A DNA stretch of 64,000 nt from Scytolyngbya sp. HA4215-MV1 (GTDB lineage: Bacteria > Cyanobacteriota > Cyanobacteriia > Leptolyngbyales > Leptolyngbyaceae), in the NCBI GenBank assembly GCA_019359045.1, contig JAHHIA010000006.1, forward strand, positions 310,001 to 374,000, read 5' to 3'. A program made the translations under genes and the position numbers. The notes beneath the pieces are model-generated. The model saw nothing but the letters and a program-made list of their open reading frames with translations, searched no databases and was not told where the DNA came from. Every line of letters starts with the position of its first letter. Position 1 is the stretch's first letter. Of the stretch, positions 55,391 through 64,000 are shown piece by piece.

Positions 55391-56260
55391 TTAACCCATT
55401 GCCCATTGACGATCGCCGGCTTGCTGCCAATCAGGATATTCTACCCAGTCAGGGCAGTGCTGCAAAAGAGGTTTAACACCTCGCGTTACCTGATGAATCA
55501 TCCAAATTTCCTCTGTTCTCACATTGCCAAATCCGGCTGCTCCCATCCAGGCATCAGTGCTGCCTGCGGCATAATCTTTGATGTAAGGTTCTTCAAAAAT
55601 CTCCGTCAGCCAATCTGTCTGGCGTAGGGTTTTCTGATTGCCGTCCAAAATCAGCACTTCGCCCCCGATCGTCAGTAGCCGAAAGCATTCCCGTAAAATG
55701 TTGTGGGAGACTCCGGAGGGCGTTTCGTGGAATAGCAGAGATGCCGTGACGAGATCAAACGAGGCATCGGGAAACCCTGTCTGTTCTGCATTGCCATGCC
55801 GCCATTGCATCTCTAGCCCTGTCTGTTGAGCTTTATGTTCGGCAACAACCAGCATATAAGTGGACAAATCCAGCCCTATCACTTCTGCATCGGGGAACGT
55901 GCGCTTGAGCATGAGTGTGGTGGAGCCAGTTCCACAGCCCAGATCAAGAATTCTGCGGGGTTTACTCTGAATGGACTCAATGAGGGCTTGTCGTACCCAG
56001 GTTTCATTAGGGGGCAAGGCGTACTGGGTAATGGGATCGTAGGAGACCGCAGCACTGATGTTGAGATAGCCGCCTTCGATACTGTGAAAGTTTTGGCTGC
56101 TGTAGTATTCAGGCAATTCGACTTGAGGATTGCACAGGCGATCGCTAGCAGATTGCCAGTCGATACTTTCGTGAAAGCGCCGCAACTCGTCCTGGTTAAT
56201 GACCAACCGAGCGATCGGCGCAAGATAACGTTCAAAAAGGGTGTCTTTACGAACCGCCAT
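55391..56260 (-). CDS. Class I SAM-dependent methyltransferase
   Basis: A 289-residue protein with the SAM site ILDLGCGTGSTTLMLKRTFP, the acidic ribose-binding VIGLDLSTYML, the NAEQTGFPDASFDLVTASLL motif and GGEVLILDGN. The N-terminal 80 residues form a separate region containing RFHESIDWQSASDRL and YYSSQNFHSIEGGYL, seen in cyanobacterial members of this group. The substrate is unknown; small metabolites or lipids are likely. ATG at 56260 is the first start. It is the first gene of a pair with the HAD phosphatase. Confidence 0.85.
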   Translation of the reverse strand: MAVRKDTLFERYLAPIARLVINQDELRRFHESIDWQSASDRLCNPQVELPEYYSSQNFHSIEGGYLNISAAVSYDPITQYALPPNETWVRQALIESIQSKPRRILDLGCGTGSTTLMLKRTFPDAEVIGLDLSTYMLVVAEHKAQQTGLEMQWRHGNAEQTGFPDASFDLVTASLLFHETPSGVSHNILRECFRLLTIGGEVLILDGNQKTLRQTDWLTEIFEEPYIKDYAAGSTDAWMGAAGFGNVRTEEIWMIHQVTRGVKPLLQHCPDWVEYPDWQQAGDRQWAMG

Positions 56261-56845
56261 AGAGATGTATTAACCGAAGGATGACTAATTTTAGGGTGGG
56301 AAGGAACGCCTGTTTCGAGATTGTTTTGCGGTGGAGACTGGCTTCTTTACGAGTGTAAGAGATGTTCTCATTTGTTGCCCAAGCTGATCCAGAAATTCTC
56401 TTCACTGATTTATCTTCTCTGGATACGAATTTTCAGACCGTAAGAACCAAAACCACTTACTGTAGATTCTCCAGAACTTCCCGATTGTTCTCTAACCTTG
56501 GGAGTCAATTTGTTAGGTCTGCGAAATGGTTGTCAGAGACGGTTGATCAACCCACCTGTAAAAATCATTCAACGAATGATTCGGAGTTTGTGTGACAGAC
56601 AAATTGCCCTGGAACGGCTTGATCAATTGGGTTGCTGCATTTCAGGATGCTGTCCCCAATAGCGATCGTCTGCAACGTTCGTGAATCGACCGAATAAATA
56701 GGTTGACCCGCATGATGTGAAAGACGTTTCTGGGTGAAAAGATGTCGATCTCAGGGGCGCGCTTAACCAGTTGTGACGATCAGATTGTGAGTGAAGTGAT
56801 ACCTTTCTTTTGAAGAGGAGCCGTCAAGCCAGAACTTTTGCCATT
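56261..56845. other. Gene-free stretch before the multidomain regulator
   Basis: No gene is accepted. A 77-codon frame at 56362-56595 begins with ATG, but its product has no motif and ordinary composition. The stretch should contain the divergent promoters of the methyltransferase/HAD pair and of the response regulator gene. GAAGAGGAG occurs at 56812-56820, too far from the chosen ATG to be its ribosome-binding site. Confidence 0.4.
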
Positions 56846-59011
56846 ATGCGAATTTTGCTGATTGAAGATGACGAAGCACTGATTGATCTCTTGTCACGAT
56901 CGCTGACCAGCCAAAACTATCTGGTGGATACCGCAGAAGATGGCTTAATCGGGTTAGATTTTGCTGAAAGTGTAAGTTATAACTTGATTTTGACCGATGT
57001 GGAATTGCCGAAATTAGATGGTATTCGCCTATGCCAACGATTGCGCTCTGGGGGTTGTTCGACCCCAATTTTGCTGATTACTGCGAGAGAAGCCAGTAGC
57101 GATCGGATTCGAGGACTTGATGCTGGAGCCGACGATTACCTGATCAAACCGCTCAATCTAGACGAGTTGCACGCCAGGGTTAGAGCCTTGCTGCGCCGTG
57201 GCGAAGTTGCGCCAACCCCCCTCTTGACCGTGGGCTTACTCCGCCTCAATCCCAGTTCTTGTCAGGTAACTTATGCGGGAAAGCCACTCAATCTCACGCC
57301 TAAAGAATACTTGTTATTAGAGCTATTTCTCCGCAATCCCGAACGAGTGTTTAGTCGGGGCTATATCTTGCAACATCTCTGGACTTTTGATGATCCCCCC
57401 TTGGAAGAGAGCGTAAAAGCGCATATTAAAGGACTTCGCCAAAAGCTCAAGGCAGTGGGAGCGATCGATTGGATTGAGAATGTGTATGGGATTGGGTATC
57501 GGCTGAAACCAGGCGTGGGGCAGGAGCGGGGAGTTGAAAGTCTGGAATCAGGAGTCCGGAATCAGGAGGTTCCGTCACCTCCAACGATCGCCACTAGAGA
57601 AACTGCACTCAACCAATGCGAAACTTCTGACGATCTCTTATCTCCTCTATCTTCCGTTTCTTTGCTTCCTCACCTCTCTTCTTCTCCTACTGAACAGCGC
57701 TTTAGCCAGGCGATGGGAGATCTCTGGGATCGCTATGCTGGGCTAATGGCGCAACGGTTGACCGTTTTACAGCAGATGGTTGCCGCCCTACAAACGGGCA
57801 CGCTGACAGAAGAGTTGCAGCAGGAGGCAGGGCGAGCAGCCCATAAACTGGCAGGAGTGTTGGGGATGTTCGATCGCGAAGCGGGAAGCCAGTTGGCACG
57901 CCAGATTGAGCAGCTTGTGCAAGGAGAATCCATCTTGGCAGCAGGACAGGACAAACACCTGGGTGATCTGGTGCAAACATTGGCAGAACAGATGCAGCGT
58001 GTGCCCTCTCAAGCGCATAAAGCTAGTAATGGGATGACAACCGATGACAAAATCGACGATCGCGCAATACAGACAGAGAAAATAGCAGCGGCATCAGAAG
58101 CGGGGCAAGACCTGCGATCGTACCCAGTCGAATTCGCCTCCTTGTCCCTGCCTAAACGAGTCGGAAACTCTGTCAACATTCTGGTTGTAGATGATGATCC
58201 GACTTTTTTAGCTGCCCTACGTCCCTTGCTCGAACCTTGGGGTATCTGCATGACTACCCTAGAAGACCCTTTCCAGTTTTGGCAGGTGTTGCCTACTGCC
58301 GATCCCGACTTGTTGCTATTGGATGTGGAAATGCCTGAACTGACGGGTATTGAGCTTTGTCAAGCAATCCGCACTGATCCGACCTGGCAAGGGATTCCTA
58401 TTTTGTTTTTGACGGCTCATTGCGAAATGGCAACCATTCAACAGATATTTGCCGCGGGAGCTGATGACTACCTGACCAAGCCCGTAGTGGGTGTAGAGTT
58501 ACTGACTCGTATCTCCAATCGCTTGGAGCGGATTCGTCTGTTGCAAACCTTCTCTACGCAAGACCCTTTTACCGGATTGCCAAATCAACCCGAATCCCAT
58601 CGCGATTTGGAAGCACTTTTGCAACAGGCGAGCCGGCAACACAAATCGGCTTGCCTGGCGGTATTGAGGATGGCAGAGTTGCAGACCATTAATATTCAAT
58701 ATGGTCATTCGGTGGGCTATCAAGTCTTGCAACGTTGGGGACAACTACTGCGAGCCACCTTTCAGCGCCCTGAAGTGTTGGGTTATTGGGGAAATGGCGA
58801 GTTTGTGGTAGGTCTGCCCTTTGTGCCTCGGTCTGAAGCGATCGATTACCTTGCCAATCTATCGCTGACTTTACGACAGCAGGTGTTTACAGCACCCGAG
58901 GATGGCAGTCGGTTTCAGGTCACCTGCCAGGTCGCGATCGCAGAATTTCCCAGGGATGGTGAAACTGTGCGATCGCTTTACAAAGCTGCCCGATCCGGAG
59001 TTGAAAGCTGA
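56846..59011 (+). CDS. OmpR-type regulator fused to Hpt, second receiver and degenerate GGDEF
   Basis: A 721-residue protein from ATG 56846 (a TTG at 56810 is less likely). Domains: receiver 1 (1-118, LTDVELPKLDG), OmpR winged helix (about 125-222, with LTPKEYLLLELFLRNPERVF and the C-terminal IENVYGIGYRL), a linker, an Hpt domain (about 285-380, AAHKLAGVLGMF with the phospho-His), receiver 2 (about 443-560, LLDVEMPELTG) and a GGDEF-like domain (about 575-721) in which the catalytic motif reads WGNGEF, so cyclase activity is doubtful. It therefore can be a phosphorelay hub that also binds DNA. The cognate kinase is unknown. Confidence 0.9.
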   Translation: MRILLIEDDEALIDLLSRSLTSQNYLVDTAEDGLIGLDFAESVSYNLILTDVELPKLDGIRLCQRLRSGGCSTPILLITAREASSDRIRGLDAGADDYLIKPLNLDELHARVRALLRRGEVAPTPLLTVGLLRLNPSSCQVTYAGKPLNLTPKEYLLLELFLRNPERVFSRGYILQHLWTFDDPPLEESVKAHIKGLRQKLKAVGAIDWIENVYGIGYRLKPGVGQERGVESLESGVRNQEVPSPPTIATRETALNQCETSDDLLSPLSSVSLLPHLSSSPTEQRFSQAMGDLWDRYAGLMAQRLTVLQQMVAALQTGTLTEELQQEAGRAAHKLAGVLGMFDREAGSQLARQIEQLVQGESILAAGQDKHLGDLVQTLAEQMQRVPSQAHKASNGMTTDDKIDDRAIQTEKIAAASEAGQDLRSYPVEFASLSLPKRVGNSVNILVVDDDPTFLAALRPLLEPWGICMTTLEDPFQFWQVLPTADPDLLLLDVEMPELTGIELCQAIRTDPTWQGIPILFLTAHCEMATIQQIFAAGADDYLTKPVVGVELLTRISNRLERIRLLQTFSTQDPFTGLPNQPESHRDLEALLQQASRQHKSACLAVLRMAELQTINIQYGHSVGYQVLQRWGQLLRATFQRPEVLGYWGNGEFVVGLPFVPRSEAIDYLANLSLTLRQQVFTAPEDGSRFQVTCQVAIAEFPRDGETVRSLYKAARSGVES

Positions 59012-59218
59012 GTCAGTAGAGTCTTATTTCGTAATTAGGAGAGTGGATAGCCTTTGGATAGATTGACACTCAACTAGCGTTTCGCTTCAATCGGAATGCC
59101 TATCTGTCGGAAAAAACTGCCACGGTGAGTCTTATGACAAGGTTCCAGTAAGCACTTTTCAAGAATGCAATCGTGACTTAACAACGCGACAATCCACTCC
59201 TTTCACGAGCGAAACCCC

Positions 59219-61480
59219 ATGCCCATGCTTTGTTCTGTACTGTTGATGACGAGCCAGCCGCCTGCCCCGCTCCTCATTAAGCCTTTGGGGCACCATGAGT
59301 TGCTGCTGATTCTCCTACAGTTAGCGATTCTGCTTTTGGTTGCCCGTGGACTCGGCGAACTGATGCGTCGGATTGACTTGCCCCCCGTGGTTGGTGAATT
59401 GCTAGCAGGTGTCTTATTGGGACCCTCCTTGCTGGGCTGGCTGCTGCCAACGCTACAAAGCGGCATTTTTCCAAAAAACCAGACGCAGTCAGATCTGCTG
59501 TCAGTAATTTCCTGGTTGGGCGTTTTATTTTTGCTGGTGGTGACTGGGCTAGAAACCGACCTCAATTTAATTATTCGTAAGGGCAAAACAGCCCTACTGA
59601 TTTCTTTAGGCGGAATTATTGTCCCTTTTATTACCGGAGTAGGATTGGGTTGGGTTTTGCCAGAAAACTTTCTGGCAAAACCTGATGAGCGGCTGATTTT
59701 TAGCCTATTTATCGCAACCGCGATGAGTATTTCAGCCATTCCGGTGATTGCCAAGGTCTTGATGGATCTGAAACTGATTCGGCGTGATATCGGACAGATT
59801 ACCCTGGCCGCTGGAATGACGGATGACACGATCGGTTGGATTTTGCTGTCGGTGGTATCTGGCTTAGCCACCAGCGGCACCTTTGATCTGGCTGCCATCT
59901 TTAAGTCGGTTTCGGGAGCCATCTTATTTTTGACGCTTGCCCTGACGATCGGACGCACGATGGTAGACCAAATTCTCCGATGGGTAGATGAAAACATCGG
60001 GGGGGCTACCGCCAGTTTATCCACCGTCTTGATCTTGTCACTGGGGGCGGCAGCACTGACCCATGCGTTGGGCATTGAAGCCGCTTTAGGCGCGTTCGTT
60101 TTTGGCATCCTGGCAGGACAGTCACGCCGCTTTAGCCGAGAAGCAGGACATACGCTGGAGGTGATTACGGCTGGGTTCCTCGCACCCATTTTCTTTGCTG
60201 CGGCTGGGTTGAAAGTGAATCTGTTGCAATTGCTCGAACCTCAAACGCTGATCATTGGTCTGCTGGTGCTCGCGGTGGCTTGTGTGGGGAAATTTACGGG
60301 GGCTTATTTGGGGGCACGCATGGGGGGACTCTCTCACTGGGAGGGTCTGGCAATGGGATCGGGGATGAATGCTCGCGGGGCAATGGAAATTATTGTGGCG
60401 ACGATCGGGCTTTCTCTCGGCGTCCTGAACCAGCAGATGTATTCCATCATTGTCATGGTGGCGATCGTCACCTCACTCATGGCGCCGCCCTTATTACGCT
60501 GGACCCTTTCTAAGGTCACGATCGGGCAAGAGGAAGCCGATCGCCTTAAACAAGAAGAGCAAGCCAGTCGGAGTTTTATCAAGAACGTCCACCGGGTGCT
60601 TATTCCCACCAGTGGCGGTCCCAACGTCCAGTTAGCCGCTCAACTGGTTAGCCATCTTGCCCATCAAAATGATTTGGAAGTGACGGCGCTCTTTGCCCAA
60701 AGTAACAAAAAACCATCGAAGCAAGTGGCTTCGACGACAACTTTGGTCAAAGAGGTAAAAGATACGGCAACGGATGCTGCCCTCAAAGCCGTGGCTGCTG
60801 CGATCGAACTTCCCGAAACGAGAACAGTTCAAACAAAGGTGGAATCGGGAGCCAGTAAGGCTGAGGTCATTCTGAACGAAGCTCAAAAGAGCTACGACTT
60901 GGTAGTGCTGGGTGCCAGCGAAAGATCCCAATCGCAAAGTGCCATGTTTAATCTACTGGTCGATCGGGTCGTTCAAGAAGCGCCCTGTGCCACCCTGGTG
61001 GTCAAGTCTCATTTACCCATTCCGAAGGGAGAAACTTGCTCGATCTCGCCTCAAACGATTCAGCATATTCTAGTACCGACGATCGGCTCCGAATCCAGCA
61101 AAAATGCGGTGGAAGTCGCCAGTGTGATTGCGGCACAAACTGCTGCAAAGCTGACTTTAGTGCATGTGATCAACATGCCACAAATTGAGTACGTGCTTTA
61201 CGACGAGCGCACTTTCGATTCCGTAAAAGAAATTGCAGACCAGATCATTAAGTATCAGGTGGAAGTCGCCGAAAGTTTAGGTGCACAGGTTGAGTTTCGG
61301 ATCTTGAAAGATGCGAGTCCCGAACGAGCCATTCTGAAATTTGCTCAACAGGAAGGGGTAGATTTAATTATTTTGGGTAGCAATATTCGGATGATTACGG
61401 GGCGCGTCTTTTTTGGGCATCGGGTGGATGCGATCGTAAATCAGGCAACCTGTCCGGTGGCTGTCTTGAGTTCGGTTTAA
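59219..61480 (+). CDS. CPA2-type cation:proton antiporter with two C-terminal USP domains
   Basis: A 753-residue protein. Residues about 28-420 contain about 12 hydrophobic helices in the KefB/NapA pattern: LPPVVGELLAGVLLGPSLLG, LFLLVVTGLETDL, AMSISAIPVIAKVLMDL and AAGMTDDTIGW with the acidic ion-binding pair position. The tail holds two universal stress protein folds (about 455-595 and 610-753), each with the nucleotide-loop glycines LGASERSQSQ and LGSNIRMITGR. It exchanges Na+ or K+ for H+ in the cytoplasmic or thylakoid membrane, perhaps gated by ATP or cyclic nucleotide at the USP domains (inference). ATG at 59219; MTSQ at 59246 is an alternative. Confidence 0.92.
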   Translation: MPMLCSVLLMTSQPPAPLLIKPLGHHELLLILLQLAILLLVARGLGELMRRIDLPPVVGELLAGVLLGPSLLGWLLPTLQSGIFPKNQTQSDLLSVISWLGVLFLLVVTGLETDLNLIIRKGKTALLISLGGIIVPFITGVGLGWVLPENFLAKPDERLIFSLFIATAMSISAIPVIAKVLMDLKLIRRDIGQITLAAGMTDDTIGWILLSVVSGLATSGTFDLAAIFKSVSGAILFLTLALTIGRTMVDQILRWVDENIGGATASLSTVLILSLGAAALTHALGIEAALGAFVFGILAGQSRRFSREAGHTLEVITAGFLAPIFFAAAGLKVNLLQLLEPQTLIIGLLVLAVACVGKFTGAYLGARMGGLSHWEGLAMGSGMNARGAMEIIVATIGLSLGVLNQQMYSIIVMVAIVTSLMAPPLLRWTLSKVTIGQEEADRLKQEEQASRSFIKNVHRVLIPTSGGPNVQLAAQLVSHLAHQNDLEVTALFAQSNKKPSKQVASTTTLVKEVKDTATDAALKAVAAAIELPETRTVQTKVESGASKAEVILNEAQKSYDLVVLGASERSQSQSAMFNLLVDRVVQEAPCATLVVKSHLPIPKGETCSISPQTIQHILVPTIGSESSKNAVEVASVIAAQTAAKLTLVHVINMPQIEYVLYDERTFDSVKEIADQIIKYQVEVAESLGAQVEFRILKDASPERAILKFAQQEGVDLIILGSNIRMITGRVFFGHRVDAIVNQATCPVAVLSSV

Positions 61481-61507
61481 TTCTTGAAATCTCTCTGGAA
61501 TCTCCTG

Positions 61508-64000
61508 ATGAACAGTGATGAAGCGGACTTGCTTAACCCACTACAAGCGACTCTGGGCAAGATGGCGCTGGCGCTGGATACCATTGCCGAAGCGGTCGTC
61601 TGGATTGATGACAATCGTCAGGTGGAATGGTGCAATTCCAGCTTCGATCGCTTGACTAACCAACCCCATGACGCCATCATCGGTGCTCAATTCAGTGACT
61701 TACTCCGGCTCAATCGGGCGGGGCACCCAGTGGCACCCGAAGCCTATCCGGATGTGCAAGTACGCCAGGCAAACGACGCGATCGGTGAATATGAATTGTG
61801 CCAGGGCACCACTGCCCGCATCCTGATCATTACAGGTAATTGTTTCAGGATGGGGCGGCACCGATCGGTCGTGCTAACGATTCGGGATGTCACCTGCGAA
61901 CGACAAATCACCGTCGAACAACAAAAAGCTGAACAAGAACAAGAGCGCTACGTCTCTTTATTGCAGGCGACGCTGGAATCGACAGCAGATGGCGTTTTGG
62001 TTGTCACGCGCGATCGCAATACCCCCGTCTACAACCAAAAGTTTGTACAGATGTGGGATGTGCCAGAAGAGCTGATGCAGCCCGGTCGCGCCGACGATCG
62101 CCTTACCGTTTTGAGCCAAAAGACCAAAGATCCAGATGTATTTCTTAGACGGGTTTGGCAACTGTTTCTCGATCGGCCGGATGAAACCGCTTTAGAACTG
62201 CTGGAATTGAAGAATGGGCGCATTTTCGAGCGTTATTCTCAACCCCAACGAATTGGCGACCAAATTGTGGGGCGAGTCTGGTCTTTTCGGGATGTTACTG
62301 AACATAAACGCACCGAAACTGCATTGCAAAGGCAAGCCGCCGCGATTCGAGCCTCCAACGATGGCATTGCAATTTTAGGCATTGACCAGACCTATCTTTA
62401 CTTAAACGATGCCCATATCAAAATCTATGGGTACGATCGCGCCGAAGAACTGATCGGTCGAAGTTGGCAAGATCTTTACGATGAGGTCGAGTTGCAGCGC
62501 TTTGAGGCAGAAATCATCCCTGTCCTGTTTGCTGCAGGACAGTGGCAAGGAGAAACGATCGGGTTGCGGAAAGATGGCAGTCACTTTCCGCAAGAAATCT
62601 TTTTTACCTTGCTTCAGAGCGGCGAATTAGTTTGCGTGGTCAGAGACATTACTCAGCGCAAGCAAACCGAAATTGCGCTCCGCCAGGCAGAAGAACGCTA
62701 TCGCAGCATTTTTGAAAATGCAGTGGTTGGCATTTACCAAACCACACCCGAAGGGCGATATCTCAACGTTAATCCAACGTTGGCACGCATCCATGGTTAC
62801 GAATCCCCTCAGGAGATGATCGCTGCGTTTACAGACATCCAGCAACAATTGTATGTTCACCCCGATCGCCGTGTCGAATTTAAGCAACGCTTAGCCGAAC
62901 AAGATACGATTACCGAGTTTGAGTCAGAAGTCTATTGCAAAGATGGCGGCATTATCTGGGTATCGGAGAATGCCCGCGCAGTTAGGGATGCCACAGGCAC
63001 GATTCTTTACTACGAAGGCACCAGTATTGAAATTACCGATCGCAAACGGGCAGAGCAAGCCCTGCGAGATAGTGAAGAACGGCTGCGGCTCTCGCTTTCA
63101 GCTGGAAGTATGGGCATTTGGGACTGGAATATTCTTACTGGTGAGGTGAAATGGTCGGACAACCTGGAAGAAGTGCATGGCATGGAACCAGGCAGTTTCA
63201 AAGGCACCTTTGCCCACTTTTTAGACATTGTGCATCCCCACGATCGACAAATGGTCAGCCATGCCATTACCCATGCCGTGTCAACGGGCACCAATTATGA
63301 CATCGAGTTTCGCATTCTTTGGGCAAATGGCAGCGTTCATTGGATCGCGGGCAAAGGACAAACCTTTCATGACGAAGCAGGCAAAGCCATCCGCATGATT
63401 GGGGTAGGCATGTCGATTACCGATCGCAAACATACTGAAGCCGCTCTAAGGGAGAGTGAAGCTCGCTTTCGAGCAATTTTTGAAAGTGCTGCGATCGGAT
63501 CTTGTCTGGCAGATGTCGAGGGCAGAATTGTGCAAGTTAACCCGGTGCTGCAAAAAATGCTGGGCTACAACGAAGCCGATTTTCGCACCGTCACCTTTGC
63601 CCAATTCACCCACCCTGATGATATTGAGATCGATCGTACCCTCACCCAAGCAGTGATCGCAGGCACCCGATCGTCCTTTCAACTCGAAAAACGCTATCTG
63701 CGAAAAAATGGGGGCATGTTTTGGGGACGGTTGACCCTGTCTGCTATTCGTAATCCAGGTGGAGAAGTGCAATGTACCGTTGCCCTGATTGAAGACATTA
63801 CCGATCGCAAACGCACCGAGGAAGCCCTCCAAACCAGCGAACTGAAGTTCCGTCGGTTATTTGAAAGTTCCCAAATGGGCATCTACCGTAGTCAGATCGA
63901 AGACGGACTTATCCTAGATGCCAACCGCAAATTTATTGAAGGGGCCGGCTATGACTCGGCGGCTGAAGTCATCGGCAAAAAGCACATTACGGAATTTTAT
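61508..64000 (+). CDS. Multi-PAS sensor protein, probably a histidine kinase, incomplete
   Basis: ATG at 61508 opens a frame of 831 codons without a stop to the window's end, so the kinase or other output domain lies beyond. At least seven PAS/PAC units are visible, starting near residues 15, 137, 274, 392, 519, 647 and 774, each ending in the typical ITDRKRAE or ITQRKQTE connector. PAS units sense light, redox state or ligands; no cofactor is evident. It begins 27 bases after the antiporter gene, so the two may share a transcript. The PAS unit at 392 is closely similar to one in the giant kinase at 34553. Confidence 0.9.
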   Translation, partial: MNSDEADLLNPLQATLGKMALALDTIAEAVVWIDDNRQVEWCNSSFDRLTNQPHDAIIGAQFSDLLRLNRAGHPVAPEAYPDVQVRQANDAIGEYELCQGTTARILIITGNCFRMGRHRSVVLTIRDVTCERQITVEQQKAEQEQERYVSLLQATLESTADGVLVVTRDRNTPVYNQKFVQMWDVPEELMQPGRADDRLTVLSQKTKDPDVFLRRVWQLFLDRPDETALELLELKNGRIFERYSQPQRIGDQIVGRVWSFRDVTEHKRTETALQRQAAAIRASNDGIAILGIDQTYLYLNDAHIKIYGYDRAEELIGRSWQDLYDEVELQRFEAEIIPVLFAAGQWQGETIGLRKDGSHFPQEIFFTLLQSGELVCVVRDITQRKQTEIALRQAEERYRSIFENAVVGIYQTTPEGRYLNVNPTLARIHGYESPQEMIAAFTDIQQQLYVHPDRRVEFKQRLAEQDTITEFESEVYCKDGGIIWVSENARAVRDATGTILYYEGTSIEITDRKRAEQALRDSEERLRLSLSAGSMGIWDWNILTGEVKWSDNLEEVHGMEPGSFKGTFAHFLDIVHPHDRQMVSHAITHAVSTGTNYDIEFRILWANGSVHWIAGKGQTFHDEAGKAIRMIGVGMSITDRKHTEAALRESEARFRAIFESAAIGSCLADVEGRIVQVNPVLQKMLGYNEADFRTVTFAQFTHPDDIEIDRTLTQAVIAGTRSSFQLEKRYLRKNGGMFWGRLTLSAIRNPGGEVQCTVALIEDITDRKRTEEALQTSELKFRRLFESSQMGIYRSQIEDGLILDANRKFIEGAGYDSAAEVIGKKHITEFY

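Noticed and set aside
56362-56595. A 77-codon frame upstream of the multidomain regulator
   Set aside because: It has an ATG but no clear ribosome-binding site, and the product is low in features; conservation could not be tested.
59203-60189. A 328-codon antisense frame over the antiporter gene
   Set aside because: It is the reverse-frame shadow of the membrane helices; the Ser/Arg/Pro-rich product has no motif.

Overview
The window comes from a cyanobacterium, probably a filamentous one of the Leptolyngbya/Oscillatoriales type (the genus is inference). The octamer GCGATCGC (HIP1) and its core CGATCG recur throughout, inside and between genes. Gene content agrees: a CpcT/CpeT-type phycobiliprotein lyase, the sulfolipid genes sqdB and sqdX, DUF3181, a probable pteridine glucosyltransferase, PatA-style response regulators and very large PAS/GAF hybrid kinases. 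I see no rRNA, tRNA, CRISPR array, prophage or intact insertion sequence.

Region by region. 1-3809: a partial gene and two FkbM-type methyltransferase genes on the plus strand. 3934-6935: a TPR/O-GlcNAc-transferase-like protein and a type IV pilin with a clear terminator. 7118-9918: housekeeping genes on the minus strand (aldo/keto reductase, rpiA, DUF3181, 2TM protein). 10120-13126: a membrane protein, a secreted collagen-like glycine-repeat protein, an intergenic stretch with unusual RNA-folding potential, and a CheY-like regulator. 13155-17738: a minus-strand operon of ABC ATPase, secreted nucleoside-hydrolase-like protein, ABC permease and small secreted protein. 17878-19720: class III alcohol dehydrogenase and the phycobiliprotein lyase. 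19789-28163: a surface-glycan or glycolipid cluster (GT2, GNAT, small flippase-like protein, zinc-ribbon methyltransferase, sugar aminotransferase, two large membrane proteins). 28457-30955: sqdB and sqdX. 30998-34151: DUF2079 membrane protein and small secreted or membrane proteins. 34285-42642: a 1996-residue hybrid histidine kinase and a divergent RsbW-like/RsbU-like pair, bracketed by two copies of a MITE-like repeat. 43145-47999: mrdA (PBP2) facing an operon of HEAT-repeat protein, GT4 enzyme and LD-carboxypeptidase. 48460-56260: EamA transporter, SppA, chorismate mutase AroH, two GT4 glycosyltransferases, HAD phosphatase and a methyltransferase. 56846-64000: a multidomain response regulator, a Na+/H+-type antiporter with universal-stress domains, and the start of a second giant PAS kinase that runs off the end.

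Two themes dominate: envelope carbohydrate and lipid chemistry (many glycosyltransferases, sugar-modifying enzymes, sulfolipid, peptidoglycan enzymes) and elaborate phosphorelay or partner-switch signalling. The least explained items are the folded RNA candidate at about 12172-12290, the ABC/nucleoside-hydrolase operon, the FkbM/OGT/pilin neighbourhood and the collagen-like secreted protein.

Start codons were chosen by eye from ribosome-binding sites and family length. Functions come from recognised motifs and memory of the families; no database search was run.
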